DNA of 37,103 bases from Myxococcota bacterium (lineage in GTDB: Bacteria > Myxococcota_A > UBA9160 > UBA4427): the NCBI GenBank assembly GCA_028823175.1, contig JAPKBZ010000041.1, positions 1 to 37,103 of the forward strand, written 5' to 3'. The position numbers and the translations under genes are program-made. The stretch's first letter is position 1; each line of letters begins with the position of its first letter. Below, piece by piece: positions 1 through 9,045 of the stretch. The notes beneath the pieces were generated by a model. The model was not told where the DNA came from. It did no database searches and saw nothing but the letters and a program-made list of their open reading frames with translations.

Positions 1-41
1 GGCGAGGCCGAGGCGAGGGGGAAAGAAGAGGCGTTATCGAC

Positions 42-71
42 CCCCTCTTCCCCTCTTCCCCTCTTCCCCTC
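42..71. repeat. 8-bp tandem repeat, about 3.7 copies
   Basis: The unit CCCCTCTT is repeated perfectly at 42-49, 50-57 and 58-65, followed by a partial copy to 71. It lies in the sequence downstream of the SDR gene at 116-886 and directly beside a second array of 11-bp units. The unit length is not a multiple of three and no supported reading frame crosses it, so it looks non-coding. Slipped-strand expansion is the simplest explanation. Confidence 0.85.
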
Positions 72-72
72 G

Positions 73-116
73 GCTCACGAGATGCTCACGAGATGCTCAC
101 GAGATGCTCACGAGAT
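73..116. repeat. 11-bp tandem repeat, 4 exact copies
   Basis: The unit GCTCACGAGAT occurs four times without a mismatch (73-83, 84-94, 95-105, 106-116). The last base of the fourth copy is the first base of the stop codon (116-118) of the minus-strand SDR gene, so the array begins where that gene ends. In transcription of the SDR it would be the first part of the 3' untranslated region. No stable hairpin is evident within a unit. Confidence 0.9.
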
Positions 117-886
117 CATTTCGGGGGCATTCGGATGCCGCCGTCGACCCGAATCACTTCGCCGTTCATGTAGTCGTTGGTGATGCACTCGGAAACCATG
201 GACGCGAGTTCGCTCGCTACGCCCAGCCGTTTGGGGAAGAGCACGTTTTGTCCGAGGTTCGCCTTGAACTTGTCGGAGCCCTCGCCCGAGCCGTAGATGG
301 GCGTATCGATGAGCCCGGGGGCAACGGTATTCACCCGGATGCCCAGGGCGGAGAGATCCCGGGCCACGGGAAGAGTGAGGCCCACGACGCCGCCCTTGGA
401 GGCTGAGTACGCGGCTTGCCCGATCTGGCCGTCGAAGGCCGCGACCGAGGCGATATTCACGATGGCTCCGCGCTGGCCCTCGTGATCGCATGGATCCTGT
501 TGGGACATGGCCGCCGCGGCCAGGCGGAGGCAGTTGAAAGTGCCGATCAGGTTGACCTTGATCACGAACTCGAACTGGTCGAGGGGGAAGGGCTTGCCCT
601 CTCGATTGACTGTCCGGTTGGCATTGCCGAGGCCCGCTGCATTGACGAGGGCGCGCAGAGGTCCGAGTTCAAGCGCCGCCGCAATGGCGGCTTCGGCCTG
701 GTCGGTATTCGACACGTCGGTCTTTACAAAGGTCCCGCCCAGTTCAGCGGCGACCGCTTTGCCCTTTTCTTCGTTGAGGTCGGCGATGACCGGCTTGGCG
801 CCGAGGACGGCCAGTCGGCGGGCGCAAGCCTCGCCGATGCCCGAGGCTCCGCCCGTTACGAGAACCGATGCTCCTTCTAATTCCAT
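116..886 (-). CDS. SDR-family 3-hydroxyacyl-CoA / 17beta-hydroxysteroid dehydrogenase (HSD17B10-like)
   Basis: A 256-residue short-chain dehydrogenase/reductase with the NAD-binding TGGASGIG turn at residues 11-18, the catalytic Ser near 147, and Tyr160-x3-Lys164 in a YSASK context. The sequence after the active site (TLPVARDLSALGIRVNTVAPG, split here as TLPVARDL and GIRVNTVAPG) closely follows the type II 3-hydroxyacyl-CoA dehydrogenases, which oxidise short 3-hydroxyacyl-CoAs, 2-methyl-3-hydroxybutyryl-CoA and some hydroxysteroids with NAD+. Start: an ATG three codons upstream (895) is possible, but AAAAGG lies about nine bases before the ATG at 886 and only two before the other. It is divergent from the monooxygenase at 1126, so a joint role on cyclic or lipid substrates is plausible but not shown. 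The family is sure; the substrate is not. Confidence 0.88.
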   Translation of the reverse strand: MELEGASVLVTGGASGIGEACARRLAVLGAKPVIADLNEEKGKAVAAELGGTFVKTDVSNTDQAEAAIAAALELGPLRALVNAAGLGNANRTVNREGKPFPLDQFEFVIKVNLIGTFNCLRLAAAAMSQQDPCDHEGQRGAIVNIASVAAFDGQIGQAAYSASKGGVVGLTLPVARDLSALGIRVNTVAPGLIDTPIYGSGEGSDKFKANLGQNVLFPKRLGVASELASMVSECITNDYMNGEVIRVDGGIRMPPK

Positions 887-1125
887 TTCGTCCATCCTTT
901 TATTCTGAGAATCGAGAAAACCCGGGGGCTTCGTAGAGGATCGCGGCCGCAGTCGTGTCGAGGCTCCCCTGGGTAGTTCATGCGCGATGGCCGAGGCTAG
1001 CTCAGCTTGCCCCACGATCCCTGGTCTGTGTCCCGGCGCCCCAGAAGGCCTCTTCGGTCGGGCCTTCAGGCGCCCATTGATCTGTGGCAGACTTTGTGAT
1101 CCTGCCGCTGCCCATGGAGTCCTCA

Positions 1126-2586
1126 ATGCGCGCCCCGTCTTCTCTCCGTATCGCAATTATCGGGGCAGGTCCTTCGGGCCTGGCCACGGGACATGAACTT
1201 CTCGAGAAGGGGTTTTCCCGGTTCACGATCTTCGAGACGGCCGCGAAGCCGGGGGGGACCTGGCATCTCCATAGCTATCCCGGGCTGGCCTGCGACGTCT
1301 GGGCTCACTCCTATACGTTCTCCTACGCGCCGAATCCCGACTGGACTTCGAATTTCGCCGGGCAAACCGAGATCGAGGCCTATCTGCAACGCTGCGCGAC
1401 GGAGTTCGGTTTGGATCCGCATATTCGGCCCCACACGCGAGTCGTTCGCGTCGAGTTCGACGAATCGGTCTCCGAGTGGACACTCGAAACGGAAGCCGGA
1501 GAGACGTCGATATTCGATGTGGTGATCAGCGCCATGGGGAATCAGCACACGCCTCTTTTCCCCGATGTTCCCGGGAAGGACTCTTTTCAAGGCGACTCAT
1601 GGCACGCGACCCGCTGGAACGATGACGTTGATCTCGAGGGGAAGCGAGTGGTCATCGTGGGCTCTGCAGCCAGCGCGGTTCAGATCGTTCCCGAAGTCGC
1701 CAAGCAAGCTGAGCACCTGACGGTGCTGCAGCGCAGTCCGAATTGGATCATGCCCAGGGGGCGAAAAGTCTACTCCGAGACCAAGCGCCGACTCTTTCGC
1801 GCTTTCCCCCCCTATTTGCGGATGATCCAGCGTGGGCAGCGCTTGCTGATGAGCCTGGTCCACGATGCCGCGACAATTGGACACAAGCGAATGAGCGATT
1901 TTGAGAAGAGAGCCGTGAAGTACATTCACGAGGTCATTCCCGAGGGCGAACTTCGGGATGCAGTCACGCCGGATACCCATTATGGCTGCAAGCGAGGTCT
2001 GGTTTCCGATGATTTCTATCCGGCGCTTCTCCGCGACAACGTCGACCTGATCGCCACATCCCTGGGCGAGGTGACGCCGGAAGGTGTCGTTACCGGTGAG
2101 GGAGAAGCAATCGCCGCCGATGTGATCATCTACTGTACGGGTTATCGGATTCTCGATTTCGATCGTTTCGAGGTGATTGGACGCGGCGGGCTTTCGATGA
2201 TCGAGGCCATGGGGACCTCTCCCCAGGCCTTCAAGGGAATCGCGAAGCCGGGCTTCCCGAATTATTTCTTCGCGGTGGGCCCGAACGGACTCGTCCTGAA
2301 CGTTCCCTATTTCACCACCCTGGAGCGGAACGTGGCCACCATCGTTGGTCTGCTCGAGCAGATGGAGGCAAAGGGGGCGCGTAGCTTGGAGGTCAGAGCT
2401 GAACTTTACGATGAGTACAACGCGTGGATGGATACCCAGTTCGAGCTCTATTCCTGGGGGAACGCATCCTGCACCAGCTATTATCGAAACGATGCGGGCC
2501 GGGCGCCCTTCCTCTTTCCGGGCAACTTCAAGGCCTACGACAGGCTCCATCGGAAGAGTGGCCTCGAGGAGTTTTTGATCGCCTGA
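1126..2586 (+). CDS. Flavin-containing monooxygenase, type I Baeyer-Villiger-like
   Basis: A 486-residue FAD/NADPH monooxygenase. The FAD-binding GAGPSG is at residues 13-18; a second dinucleotide fold with GSAASA (about 179-184) should bind NADPH. Between them lies FQGDSWHATRWN (154-165), which matches the Baeyer-Villiger fingerprint F-x-G-x3-H-x3-W-[P/D] except that the last position is Asn. Such enzymes insert oxygen next to a ketone carbonyl to give an ester or lactone, or oxidise soft heteroatoms. The start at 1126 is preferred because GGAG sits six bases before it; in-frame starts at 1114 (ATG) and 1084 (GTG) lack a good ribosome site, and the glycine motif normally starts within about 15 residues of the N-terminus. 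Its end is 15 bp from the end of convergent gcvP. The fingerprint deviation leaves the substrate class open. Confidence 0.86.
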   Translation: MRAPSSLRIAIIGAGPSGLATGHELLEKGFSRFTIFETAAKPGGTWHLHSYPGLACDVWAHSYTFSYAPNPDWTSNFAGQTEIEAYLQRCATEFGLDPHIRPHTRVVRVEFDESVSEWTLETEAGETSIFDVVISAMGNQHTPLFPDVPGKDSFQGDSWHATRWNDDVDLEGKRVVIVGSAASAVQIVPEVAKQAEHLTVLQRSPNWIMPRGRKVYSETKRRLFRAFPPYLRMIQRGQRLLMSLVHDAATIGHKRMSDFEKRAVKYIHEVIPEGELRDAVTPDTHYGCKRGLVSDDFYPALLRDNVDLIATSLGEVTPEGVVTGEGEAIAADVIIYCTGYRILDFDRFEVIGRGGLSMIEAMGTSPQAFKGIAKPGFPNYFFAVGPNGLVLNVPYFTTLERNVATIVGLLEQMEAKGARSLEVRAELYDEYNAWMDTQFELYSWGNASCTSYYRNDAGRAPFLFPGNFKAYDRLHRKSGLEEFLIA

Positions 2587-2601
2587 GCGCGGACTGCCGG
2601 G

Positions 2602-5505
2602 TCAGGGGGTGGGGAGTCGGGTCTCGAGGTGACGGTCTCCCCAGACGTTGTCGACGCGGCCAACCGGTGGCCAGTACTTGTGCTCGCGTAGCCAGGGGGC
2701 GGGCCAAGCGGCTTGCTCGCGCGAATAGGGGTGGTCCCAGCGATCGCGGGTCACCTCTTCTGGGGAGTGAGGTGCATTTTTAAGCGGGTTGTCGTCCTCG
2801 GCCATTTCGCCGTTTTCGATGCAGCGAATCTCTTCTCGGATCGTTATCAGCGCCTCACAGAATCGATCGAGGTCGATGAGGGATTCACTCTCGGTGGGCT
2901 CGATCATCAATGTGCCGGGAACCGGGAAGCTCATGGTGGGCGCGTGAAAGCCGAAATCCATCAAGCGTTTCGCGATATCTTCGACGACGACGCCGCTGGT
3001 TTTTTCGAAGGGCCGACAATCGATGATGAATTCGTGTGCGACGAGTCCACCCGGCCCGGTATAGAGAACCCGGTAATGGGGTGAAAGACGTTTCGCCATG
3101 TAGTTGGCGTTCAGGATGGCGACCTGGCTTGCTTGGGTAAGACCTGGGCCGCCGAGTAGGGCGATATAGGCCCAGCTGATCGGCAGGATTCCCGCACTCC
3201 CGTAGGGGGCTGCCGAGACCGGTCCCTCTCCGAGAAGCGGATCGCCGGGGAGGTAATCGCGCAGGTGCTCAGCGGCGCAGATGGGCCCCATTCCCGGGCC
3301 GCCCCCGCCGTGAGGAATCGCGAAAGTCTTATGGAGGTTGACGTGGCAAACGTCGGCTCCGATTAGCCCGGGCGAGGTCAGGCCGACCTGGGCGTTGAGA
3401 TTTGCGCCGTCCATATAGACCTGCCCGCCGTGTTCATGGACGATCTCGCAAATTTCGCCCACCGAGGTCTCAAAGACTCCGTGGGTGGAGGGGTAGGTGA
3501 TCATCAGGGCCCCGAGCCTGGCTTCGTGCTTGTCGCATTGTTTTTTTAGATCCGTTAGGTCGACATTGCCCGCCTCATCGCAGGCGACCGGGTGACATTC
3601 AAAGCCGGCGATGACGGCGCTGGCGGCGTTGGTGCCGTGGGCAGAGGTCGGAATCAAGCAGAGCTTCCGCCCCCCGTCGTCACGCCCGAGGTGATAGCGA
3701 CGGATCGCGAGCAGGCCAGCGAATTCGCCCTGGCTGCCTGCGTTGGGTTGGAGAGAGACGGCGGGCAGCCCGGTGATCTCGCCCAGCCAGCTTTCGAGCT
3801 GGTCGAAAAGGGCTTGGAACCCCAGGCATTGATCGGCGGGTACGAAGGGGTGGAGATTCGAGAATTCGGGCCAGGTGATGGGGACCATTGCCGTGGTGGG
3901 GTTGAGTTTCATGGTGCAAGACCCCAACGGAATCATCGAGGTGTTGAGGGCGAGGTCCCGGGCCTCGAGTCGGTGGAGATAGCGAAGCATCGCTGTCTCT
4001 GAGTGGTAGAGATGAAAGACGGGATGTTCGAGGAAGGGGCTGGTCCGCTCAAGTTCGCTGGGAAGGCTCTTCGATTCGGGAGCCTCCTTGGCCAAGTCGG
4101 CAAACTCGAAGTCGAGGGGGCCGTCCGAGGCGAAGATCGCGAGGATATCCATGACGTCCTGGGGCTTCGTGGTTTCGTCAAAGGAAATGCCGAGGGCGAG
4201 CAGCCCCTCGGAATTCGCTTCCGTAGCCACTGCATCATCCAGGCGGGAGAAGAAGGGGCGAAGATTGATTCCGCGCTCCCAGCCCGCGGAGAGCACCGAG
4301 GCTGCATCTTTTTCCCGCATATCGACGGTCAGGGTATCGAAGAAGAAGGGGGACTTTGGGCTATGACCGAGTCGGCGGAGGCCAGCCGCCAGGCAGGCTG
4401 TGAGCCCATGGACCCGTCGAGCGATTTCGCGCAGGCCCTCGGGGCCGTGGTAGACCGCGTACATACCCGCCATGATGGCCAGCAAGACTTGGGCGGTGCA
4501 GATATTGCTCGTCGCCTTGTCGCGCCTGATGTGTTGCTCGCGGGTCTGAATCGCGAGCCGATAGGCGGGCTTGCCGTGTCGATCTTGGGAAACGCCCACG
4601 ATTCGTCCTGGGAGCTTGCGGGCATGTTTTTCGGTGGTGGCCAGATAGGCCGCGTGCGGGCCTCCAAAACCCATGGGAACTCCGAAACGCTGGCTCGAGC
4701 CTACGGCGATATCCGCGCCGAGGCGCCCCGGGCTTTCGAGTAGGGTCAGGGAGAGCAGATCCGTTGCGGCGACGATCGTGATGCCTTCGCTCTTGGCGCC
4801 GGCGATCCAATCCCGAGGGTCCTCGACGCTTCCGCCGGTCTCGGGGTACTGGAAGAGGATTCCGCATAGGTCGAGTTCGTCGAGAGGCGCGGTGCTCGGG
4901 TCGCCCACGTGGAGCTCCATGCCCAGAGCTTCTGCCCGGGTGCGGACGACGCGAATCGTCTGGGGGTGGCAATCCGACGCGACGAAAAAGGCGTTTCGCC
5001 GGGATCGGTGGATAGCCCGGCACATACCCATGGCCTCGGCGGCGGCGGTGGCCTCGTCGAGGAGTGACGCGTTGGCCAGGGGGAGTCCGGTGAGGTCGGA
5101 GATCAGGGTTTGGAAGACCAGCAGCGCTTCGAGTCGGCCCTGGGAGATTTCGGATTGGTAGGGCGTGTACTGGGTATACCAGCCCGGATTTTCGAGGATG
5201 CCACGCTGTATGACGCCCGGGACGATGACGCCGGAGTAGCCCATGCCGATCCACGAGCGGCTCGTCTGGTTTTCCTGAGCCATGGCCTTCAGCTGTTCCA
5301 GGAGTTCGGACTCGCCCAGGGGCCGTTCGGGGAGACCCTCGAGGCAGAGTGGTTTTTCTCGGCGAATCGCGCTGGGCACCGCGACATCACTGAGGGCATC
5401 CAGGGAGTCGAAGCCCAGGGCGCGCAGCATCTCGGCCTGGTCCTTGGCGCTGGGACCGAGATGGCGAGGCGCGAAGGTGTCCGAGGGGTTGAATGGGGCG
5501 CTCAT
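2602..5505 (-). CDS. gcvP: Glycine dehydrogenase (decarboxylating), P-protein of the glycine cleavage system
   Basis: A 967-residue single-chain P-protein, the length usual for the alpha2 form in proteobacteria and mitochondria, as opposed to the split GcvPA/GcvPB type. It uses pyridoxal phosphate to decarboxylate glycine and passes the aminomethyl group to the lipoyl arm of H-protein. The PLP lysine is Lys726 in the context [16 protein letters not shown], followed by the glycine-rich loop typical of the family. The N-terminal half carries the degenerate repeat of the fold. Start: ATG 5505 has GGAG eight bases upstream; an ATG 16 codons earlier would add an unrelated leader. No gcvT, gcvH or lpd lies in the window, so the rest of the system must be elsewhere. 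A strong hairpin between this gene and the upstream antiporter argues for separate transcription. No glycine riboswitch is recognisable before it. Confidence 0.97.
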   Translation of the reverse strand: MSAPFNPSDTFAPRHLGPSAKDQAEMLRALGFDSLDALSDVAVPSAIRREKPLCLEGLPERPLGESELLEQLKAMAQENQTSRSWIGMGYSGVIVPGVIQRGILENPGWYTQYTPYQSEISQGRLEALLVFQTLISDLTGLPLANASLLDEATAAAEAMGMCRAIHRSRRNAFFVASDCHPQTIRVVRTRAEALGMELHVGDPSTAPLDELDLCGILFQYPETGGSVEDPRDWIAGAKSEGITIVAATDLLSLTLLESPGRLGADIAVGSSQRFGVPMGFGGPHAAYLATTEKHARKLPGRIVGVSQDRHGKPAYRLAIQTREQHIRRDKATSNICTAQVLLAIMAGMYAVYHGPEGLREIARRVHGLTACLAAGLRRLGHSPKSPFFFDTLTVDMREKDAASVLSAGWERGINLRPFFSRLDDAVATEANSEGLLALGISFDETTKPQDVMDILAIFASDGPLDFEFADLAKEAPESKSLPSELERTSPFLEHPVFHLYHSETAMLRYLHRLEARDLALNTSMIPLGSCTMKLNPTTAMVPITWPEFSNLHPFVPADQCLGFQALFDQLESWLGEITGLPAVSLQPNAGSQGEFAGLLAIRRYHLGRDDGGRKLCLIPTSAHGTNAASAVIAGFECHPVACDEAGNVDLTDLKKQCDKHEARLGALMITYPSTHGVFETSVGEICEIVHEHGGQVYMDGANLNAQVGLTSPGLIGADVCHVNLHKTFAIPHGGGGPGMGPICAAEHLRDYLPGDPLLGEGPVSAAPYGSAGILPISWAYIALLGGPGLTQASQVAILNANYMAKRLSPHYRVLYTGPGGLVAHEFIIDCRPFEKTSGVVVEDIAKRLMDFGFHAPTMSFPVPGTLMIEPTESESLIDLDRFCEALITIREEIRCIENGEMAEDDNPLKNAPHSPEEVTRDRWDHPYSREQAAWPAPWLREHKYWPPVGRVDNVWGDRHLETRLPTP

Positions 5506-5560
5506 GGGGGGACTCCGGAGGTCGGGCTGGGGTCTCGTGCCTAGGATTAGCATGGATCAA

Positions 5561-5597
5561 ACCCGATGGCGGGTCGTCCATGCGGCCCGCATCGGGT
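5561..5597 (-). terminator. Hairpin after the antiporter gene, terminator-like
   Basis: On the minus strand ACCCGATG-CGGG pairs with CCCG-(C)-CATCGGGT: a 12-bp stem with one bulged base and a loop of about 12 nt, followed by TTTGATCC. It starts 18 bases after the stop codon of the antiporter gene (5615) and lies before the gcvP start (5505). The U tract is short, so termination may be partial. The structure is almost symmetrical and would also fold in plus-strand RNA. Confidence 0.55.
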
Positions 5598-5614
5598 CTT
5601 TGCGACCTTCGGGC

Positions 5615-7603
5615 CTAGGGGGCGAGCGTCTCTGCCCCAAGCAGCGCCTTGAGTTCGGCAAGCTTTTCTCCTTCGCCGAGGACCAGGAGCCGATCACCCC
5701 GGCGGAGGGGTTCCGAGGGGCTGGGATTCGTGTTGACCTGCCCCTTGCGTTCAACCGCGAGCACCGTGCACCCCGTCCGGGCGCGAACATCGAGGTCCTT
5801 TAGGCTGCGCTCGCCGACGAAATCAGGCGGGCAATCGACCCATTCGGTGTCGCTCTCGTCGAGGAGTTCCATCAGCCAGGGATCCAGAGGGAGTCGCACC
5901 GAGCCGCGGATCGCCCCGTACCCCTCGTCCCTCAGGGCCTGGGTGAAGCGTGAGATTGGCCCCGGGGCGATCTCGAAGAGTTCGAGGGTGCGGGCCACGA
6001 GTTCGATACTCGCCTCGAACTCCTCGGCCACGACGCTGGTCGCCCCGGCGTTCTCAAGCGGATCGACCTCGAGCACGTAACGCGTGCGCGCGAGCACCGG
6101 TGTATCGGGGGCCGACAGCCGTATCCGGGTGACGATACGGCGGGTGGCCAGGGCATCGGAGATGGCGACCACCACCAGCCGGGCTTGCTGGACGCCGAGC
6201 CAGGCGAGCAGGATGGGCCGAGTGGCGTCACCGAAATGGATATTGGGTTCATGGGCCTGGGCCCGCTCCACCGCGCGTGGATTGTTGTCGATGACGATAT
6301 AGGGGATGTCGATCGAGCGGAGCAGCCGGGTCAGGGTCTGCCCGGCGGGCCCGTAGCCGATGATCACGACTCGGGCTTGGCGCAACTCGTCGTCGCCGGC
6401 TGGAACGCTCTCCTGCCGGCTCTCGGACCGGTCGCTCCAACTGGCCACCGCATCGGCGATCCGGGGCGCTGCCCGCATGACGAAGGGGCTGGCCAGCAGG
6501 CTGAGAATCGAGCCCGAGAGAACGACCTGGTAGTAGGGCTCTCCCAGCAGCCCTGCCTGGGCGGCGGCCTCGGCGAGGACGAAGGTGAACTCACCGGTTT
6601 GGGACAGGGCCAGGCCGGCGAGGAGCGCGGCGCGAATGCTGTAGCCGAGAAGGAGGTGGCCCGCGGCGGCGACGATGCAGGTCTTTAGGAGCAGGGTGAC
6701 CGTCAGGTAGAGGATGACGAGGGGGGCATGCGCCATCAGGGATTGGGGCTCGAAGAGCATGCCGATTGCAGTAAAAAAGATGCCGAGAACGACGCCTCGC
6801 AGGGGGACGACTTCGCTGAAGAGCTGCTGTGCGTAAGGAGAAGAAGCGGCAGCGACCCCCGCCAGGAACGCCCCGACGGCCAGGGTCAGGCCCAACTCCT
6901 CGGCGAGAAAGGCCGAACCCAGGACGATCAGGAGGGAGAGCAGGCTGAAGAGGTCTGGAGAGCGAGTCTTTGCAACGGCGTTCAGCACCCGGGGAACCGC
7001 GATGCGCACGATGAAGATCACCAGGGCCAGGGCCGCTCCCATTCGGACCACGGACACGATCAGTCCGGTGGCCGAGCTCTCCCCGCCATCGGCGAGGAAG
7101 GGAATGGCGAGTAGAAAGGGGACGATGGCCAAATCTTGGAAGACCAGCACCGAGACCGCGAGGCGGCCGTGGGGGGCATCGATCTGGGCTTCGTCGGAGA
7201 GGAGGCGAATCACCAGGGCCGTGCTCGACATCGAGATCAGCCCGCCCAGGATCAAGGCGGTGGCCGGTGGCAGACCCATTACCGTGGCGCCCAGGGCCAC
7301 GATGCCGACGGTGAGTACGACCTGGGTTCCCCCCGCGATGAGGCCCATTCTGCCGAGATCTCTCAGCCGGGAGAGCGGGAGTTCGAGACCGATTTCGAAG
7401 AGTAGGAAGATCACGCCGATTTCGGCGAGCAGGCGGACCCTCTCCGGGTCGGGAACCAGACCCAGGCCGCCGGGGCCCGCGATGGCGCCGACGACCAGAA
7501 AACCCGCGATCGCGGGAAGGCGCATCCGCTCGAAGAGTGCGAGTCCGGCGGCGGTGAGGGCCAGAAGCAGAATGAGTTCGAAGAGCAGGTGGGTGTCGCT
7601 CAA
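5615..7603 (-). CDS. CPA2-family monovalent cation:proton antiporter with TrkA-N and TrkA-C domains (KefB/KefC/YbaL type)
   Basis: A 662-residue inner-membrane protein. Residues about 1-385 form the hydrophobic Na+/H+-exchanger-type domain with some 12-13 membrane segments. Residues about 410-525 are a Rossmann RCK (TrkA-N) domain with GYGPAG as dinucleotide loop and an acidic end of beta-2 (IVIDNNP). Residues about 575-655 form a TrkA-C domain. This order is that of K+/H+ antiporters gated by nucleotide or redox ligands. The start is TTG at 7603; only a closely spaced GAGG precedes it, yet the first membrane helix begins at once, so a later start is unlikely. It lies downstream of a K+ channel gene on the same strand (135-bp gap containing a hairpin), which suggests a potassium or osmotic homeostasis pair. 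Transport ion and direction cannot be told from sequence. Confidence 0.92.
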   Translation of the reverse strand: MSDTHLLFELILLLALTAAGLALFERMRLPAIAGFLVVGAIAGPGGLGLVPDPERVRLLAEIGVIFLLFEIGLELPLSRLRDLGRMGLIAGGTQVVLTVGIVALGATVMGLPPATALILGGLISMSSTALVIRLLSDEAQIDAPHGRLAVSVLVFQDLAIVPFLLAIPFLADGGESSATGLIVSVVRMGAALALVIFIVRIAVPRVLNAVAKTRSPDLFSLLSLLIVLGSAFLAEELGLTLAVGAFLAGVAAASSPYAQQLFSEVVPLRGVVLGIFFTAIGMLFEPQSLMAHAPLVILYLTVTLLLKTCIVAAAGHLLLGYSIRAALLAGLALSQTGEFTFVLAEAAAQAGLLGEPYYQVVLSGSILSLLASPFVMRAAPRIADAVASWSDRSESRQESVPAGDDELRQARVVIIGYGPAGQTLTRLLRSIDIPYIVIDNNPRAVERAQAHEPNIHFGDATRPILLAWLGVQQARLVVVAISDALATRRIVTRIRLSAPDTPVLARTRYVLEVDPLENAGATSVVAEEFEASIELVARTLELFEIAPGPISRFTQALRDEGYGAIRGSVRLPLDPWLMELLDESDTEWVDCPPDFVGERSLKDLDVRARTGCTVLAVERKGQVNTNPSPSEPLRRGDRLLVLGEGEKLAELKALLGAETLAP

Positions 7604-7686
7604 CGCCTCGTCTCGACCTCCCCCGCCCCGGATGGTTTCCCCTTGTTCAAGAGGAAGGTCCTTTCCTAGCGGCTAGTTATGATCGC

Positions 7687-7716
7687 CCCGGTAGTGATCT
7701 CCCTGATTCTACCGGG
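7687..7716. terminator. 8-bp perfect inverted repeat between channel and antiporter genes
   Basis: CCCGGTAG (7687-7694) and CTACCGGG (7709-7716) form a perfect 8-bp stem with a 14-nt loop. It lies 23 bases beyond the stop codon of the minus-strand K+ channel gene and before the antiporter start. There is no U tract on either strand, so it may be a weak terminator, an mRNA end-stabilising hairpin, or a protein-binding dyad. Confidence 0.4.
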
Positions 7717-7738
7717 TTGTAGGCGGCCTGGCTCTGGG

Positions 7739-8584
7739 TCAGCTCGTCGGGGGGTCGGAGAGGGGTTCGCCGCAGTTTTTGCAATAGTGCGCGCTGGCAC
7801 TATGCCCCTCGTCCATGCAGCTGGAGCAAGAACGGGTGCTCACCCGCTGCCGGCTCGCGCTGACGATCTCGGCCGTGACGATGCCTGTGGGGATCGCGAT
7901 GATCGCGTAGCCGATCATCATGACGAAAGAGGCCACTATCTTGCCGCCGACCGTGTGGGGAACGATATCTCCGTATCCGACGGTCGTCATCGTGACGATG
8001 GCCCAGTACATCGACTGCGGAATGCTGCTGAATCCCGCATCCTCACCTTCGACCAGGAACATAATTGTGCCGAGGATCGTGACCAGGATGCAGAGAGTGC
8101 CGAGGAAAACCGCGATTTTTCGCGAACTCGCCCGCATGGCAGTGGCTAGAAAATTGGCCTCGCCCATGAATCGCGCGAGTTTGAAGACCCGAAAGACCCG
8201 GAGTAGCCGCAGGGCGCGAATGACCAGCATGGACTGGGAGCCCGGGAGCAGGAGACTGATGAAGCTCGGGAGGATCGAGAGGAGATCGACGATGCCAAAG
8301 AAGCTGCGGGCGTAGAGACGGGGATGGGGGACCGAAAGGAGCCGCAGAATGTACTCGGTCAGGAAAAGGCCGGTGAAAACCCACTCGGCCGCGCGTAGCT
8401 TGGGCCCGTAGACGCTCTCGATACCCGGCACGGTTTCCAGCATGACGGCGAGAATGCTCAGTCCGATGGCGACGAGGAGGCCGACATCGAAGGCCTTCCC
8501 CGCCCGGGTATCGGCCTCGAAGATGATGATGCGCATTCGCTCCCGCCAGGCGGAGAGGGGGGCGGGCGGCTCAGCGGAGGACAT
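7739..8584 (-). CDS. Voltage-gated K+ channel (Kv type, six transmembrane segments) with C-terminal zinc ribbon
   Basis: A 281-residue member of the ion-transport family. S1-S3 fill about 33-112. S4 carries positive charges at every third position (Arg123, 126, 129, 132, Lys135, Arg138), the hallmark of a voltage sensor. S5, pore helix and S6 follow, with the K+ selectivity filter TTVGYGD at 200-206. After S6, Cys253-x2-Cys256, His261, Cys268-x2-Cys271 form a small zinc-ribbon-like tail on the cytoplasmic side. Animal Kv channels carry their zinc site in the N-terminal T1 domain, so here the position differs. Start: ATG 8584 has AAGGAG about six bases before it. The antiporter gene follows on the same strand. 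Channel identity is firm; what the metal tail binds or senses is unknown. Confidence 0.94.
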   Translation of the reverse strand: MSSAEPPAPLSAWRERMRIIIFEADTRAGKAFDVGLLVAIGLSILAVMLETVPGIESVYGPKLRAAEWVFTGLFLTEYILRLLSVPHPRLYARSFFGIVDLLSILPSFISLLLPGSQSMLVIRALRLLRVFRVFKLARFMGEANFLATAMRASSRKIAVFLGTLCILVTILGTIMFLVEGEDAGFSSIPQSMYWAIVTMTTVGYGDIVPHTVGGKIVASFVMMIGYAIIAIPTGIVTAEIVSASRQRVSTRSCSSCMDEGHSASAHYCKNCGEPLSDPPTS

Positions 8585-9045
8585 TCCTCACTCCTTCACT
8601 TCTTGTGGGGGCGAAATTTTCCGATTCCGGGTGCCAGCGGGAAGGCCCCCGTGCAGGATCGTATCCCGCGGGGGGGAGTCCTGTCGATAGGGGCGAGACT
8701 TTTCTTTTCCCGCCGAGGGGAATAGGGGCGGTCTCGAGCCTTTGTTTTGCCCTCGTGTTCGGGGGGTGGGGTGGGGATGGTTGTTGCGGTGCTGGGAATC
8801 TCGCTACCCTTGCTCCCACTGAAAATAGTTTATCTCGGCGTTGCGTCGTGAAGCGCGAGAATCCGGGCAACTAGATGACGACAATGGGGCTCTGGCCTGT
8901 GGCCGGGGCCTCTGCTTTGCCGGTACGCTGTTTTCGATCATTGGATTTCGGGTGCTTGTTCGCCCGGTGAGGGGATGGCTGCACCCGCTGCAGTCGATGG
9001 GAGTTAAGGGGCTGAGGTCCCGCTCTCGCTTTAGGAGGAAAAACT
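8585..9045. other. 461-bp divergent intergenic region with a G-rich tract
   Basis: No convincing gene was found between the minus-strand channel and the plus-strand module. It should hold promoters for both directions, but I cannot point to convincing -35/-10 pairs. At 8761-8776 the plus strand reads G6-T-G4-T-G4, and other G runs lie at 8670-8677, 8717-8720 and 8725-8728, so a G-quadruplex is possible. A near-ideal ribosome site AGGAGG (9033-9038) stands seven bases before the TTG start at 9046. Confidence 0.6.

Noticed and set aside
1..173. Plus-strand frames open from the left edge
   Set aside because: They cross the 8- and 11-bp repeats and end inside the SDR gene; no protein resemblance supports a gene entering from the left.
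990..1020. tRNA-like stretch containing GGCTAGCTCAG
   Set aside because: There is no T-loop sequence or acceptor-stem pairing nearby, so it is a chance D-loop look-alike.
5506..5614. Glycine riboswitch before gcvP
   Set aside because: The region contains one long hairpin better explained as the end of the antiporter transcript; no tandem glycine aptamer pattern is visible.
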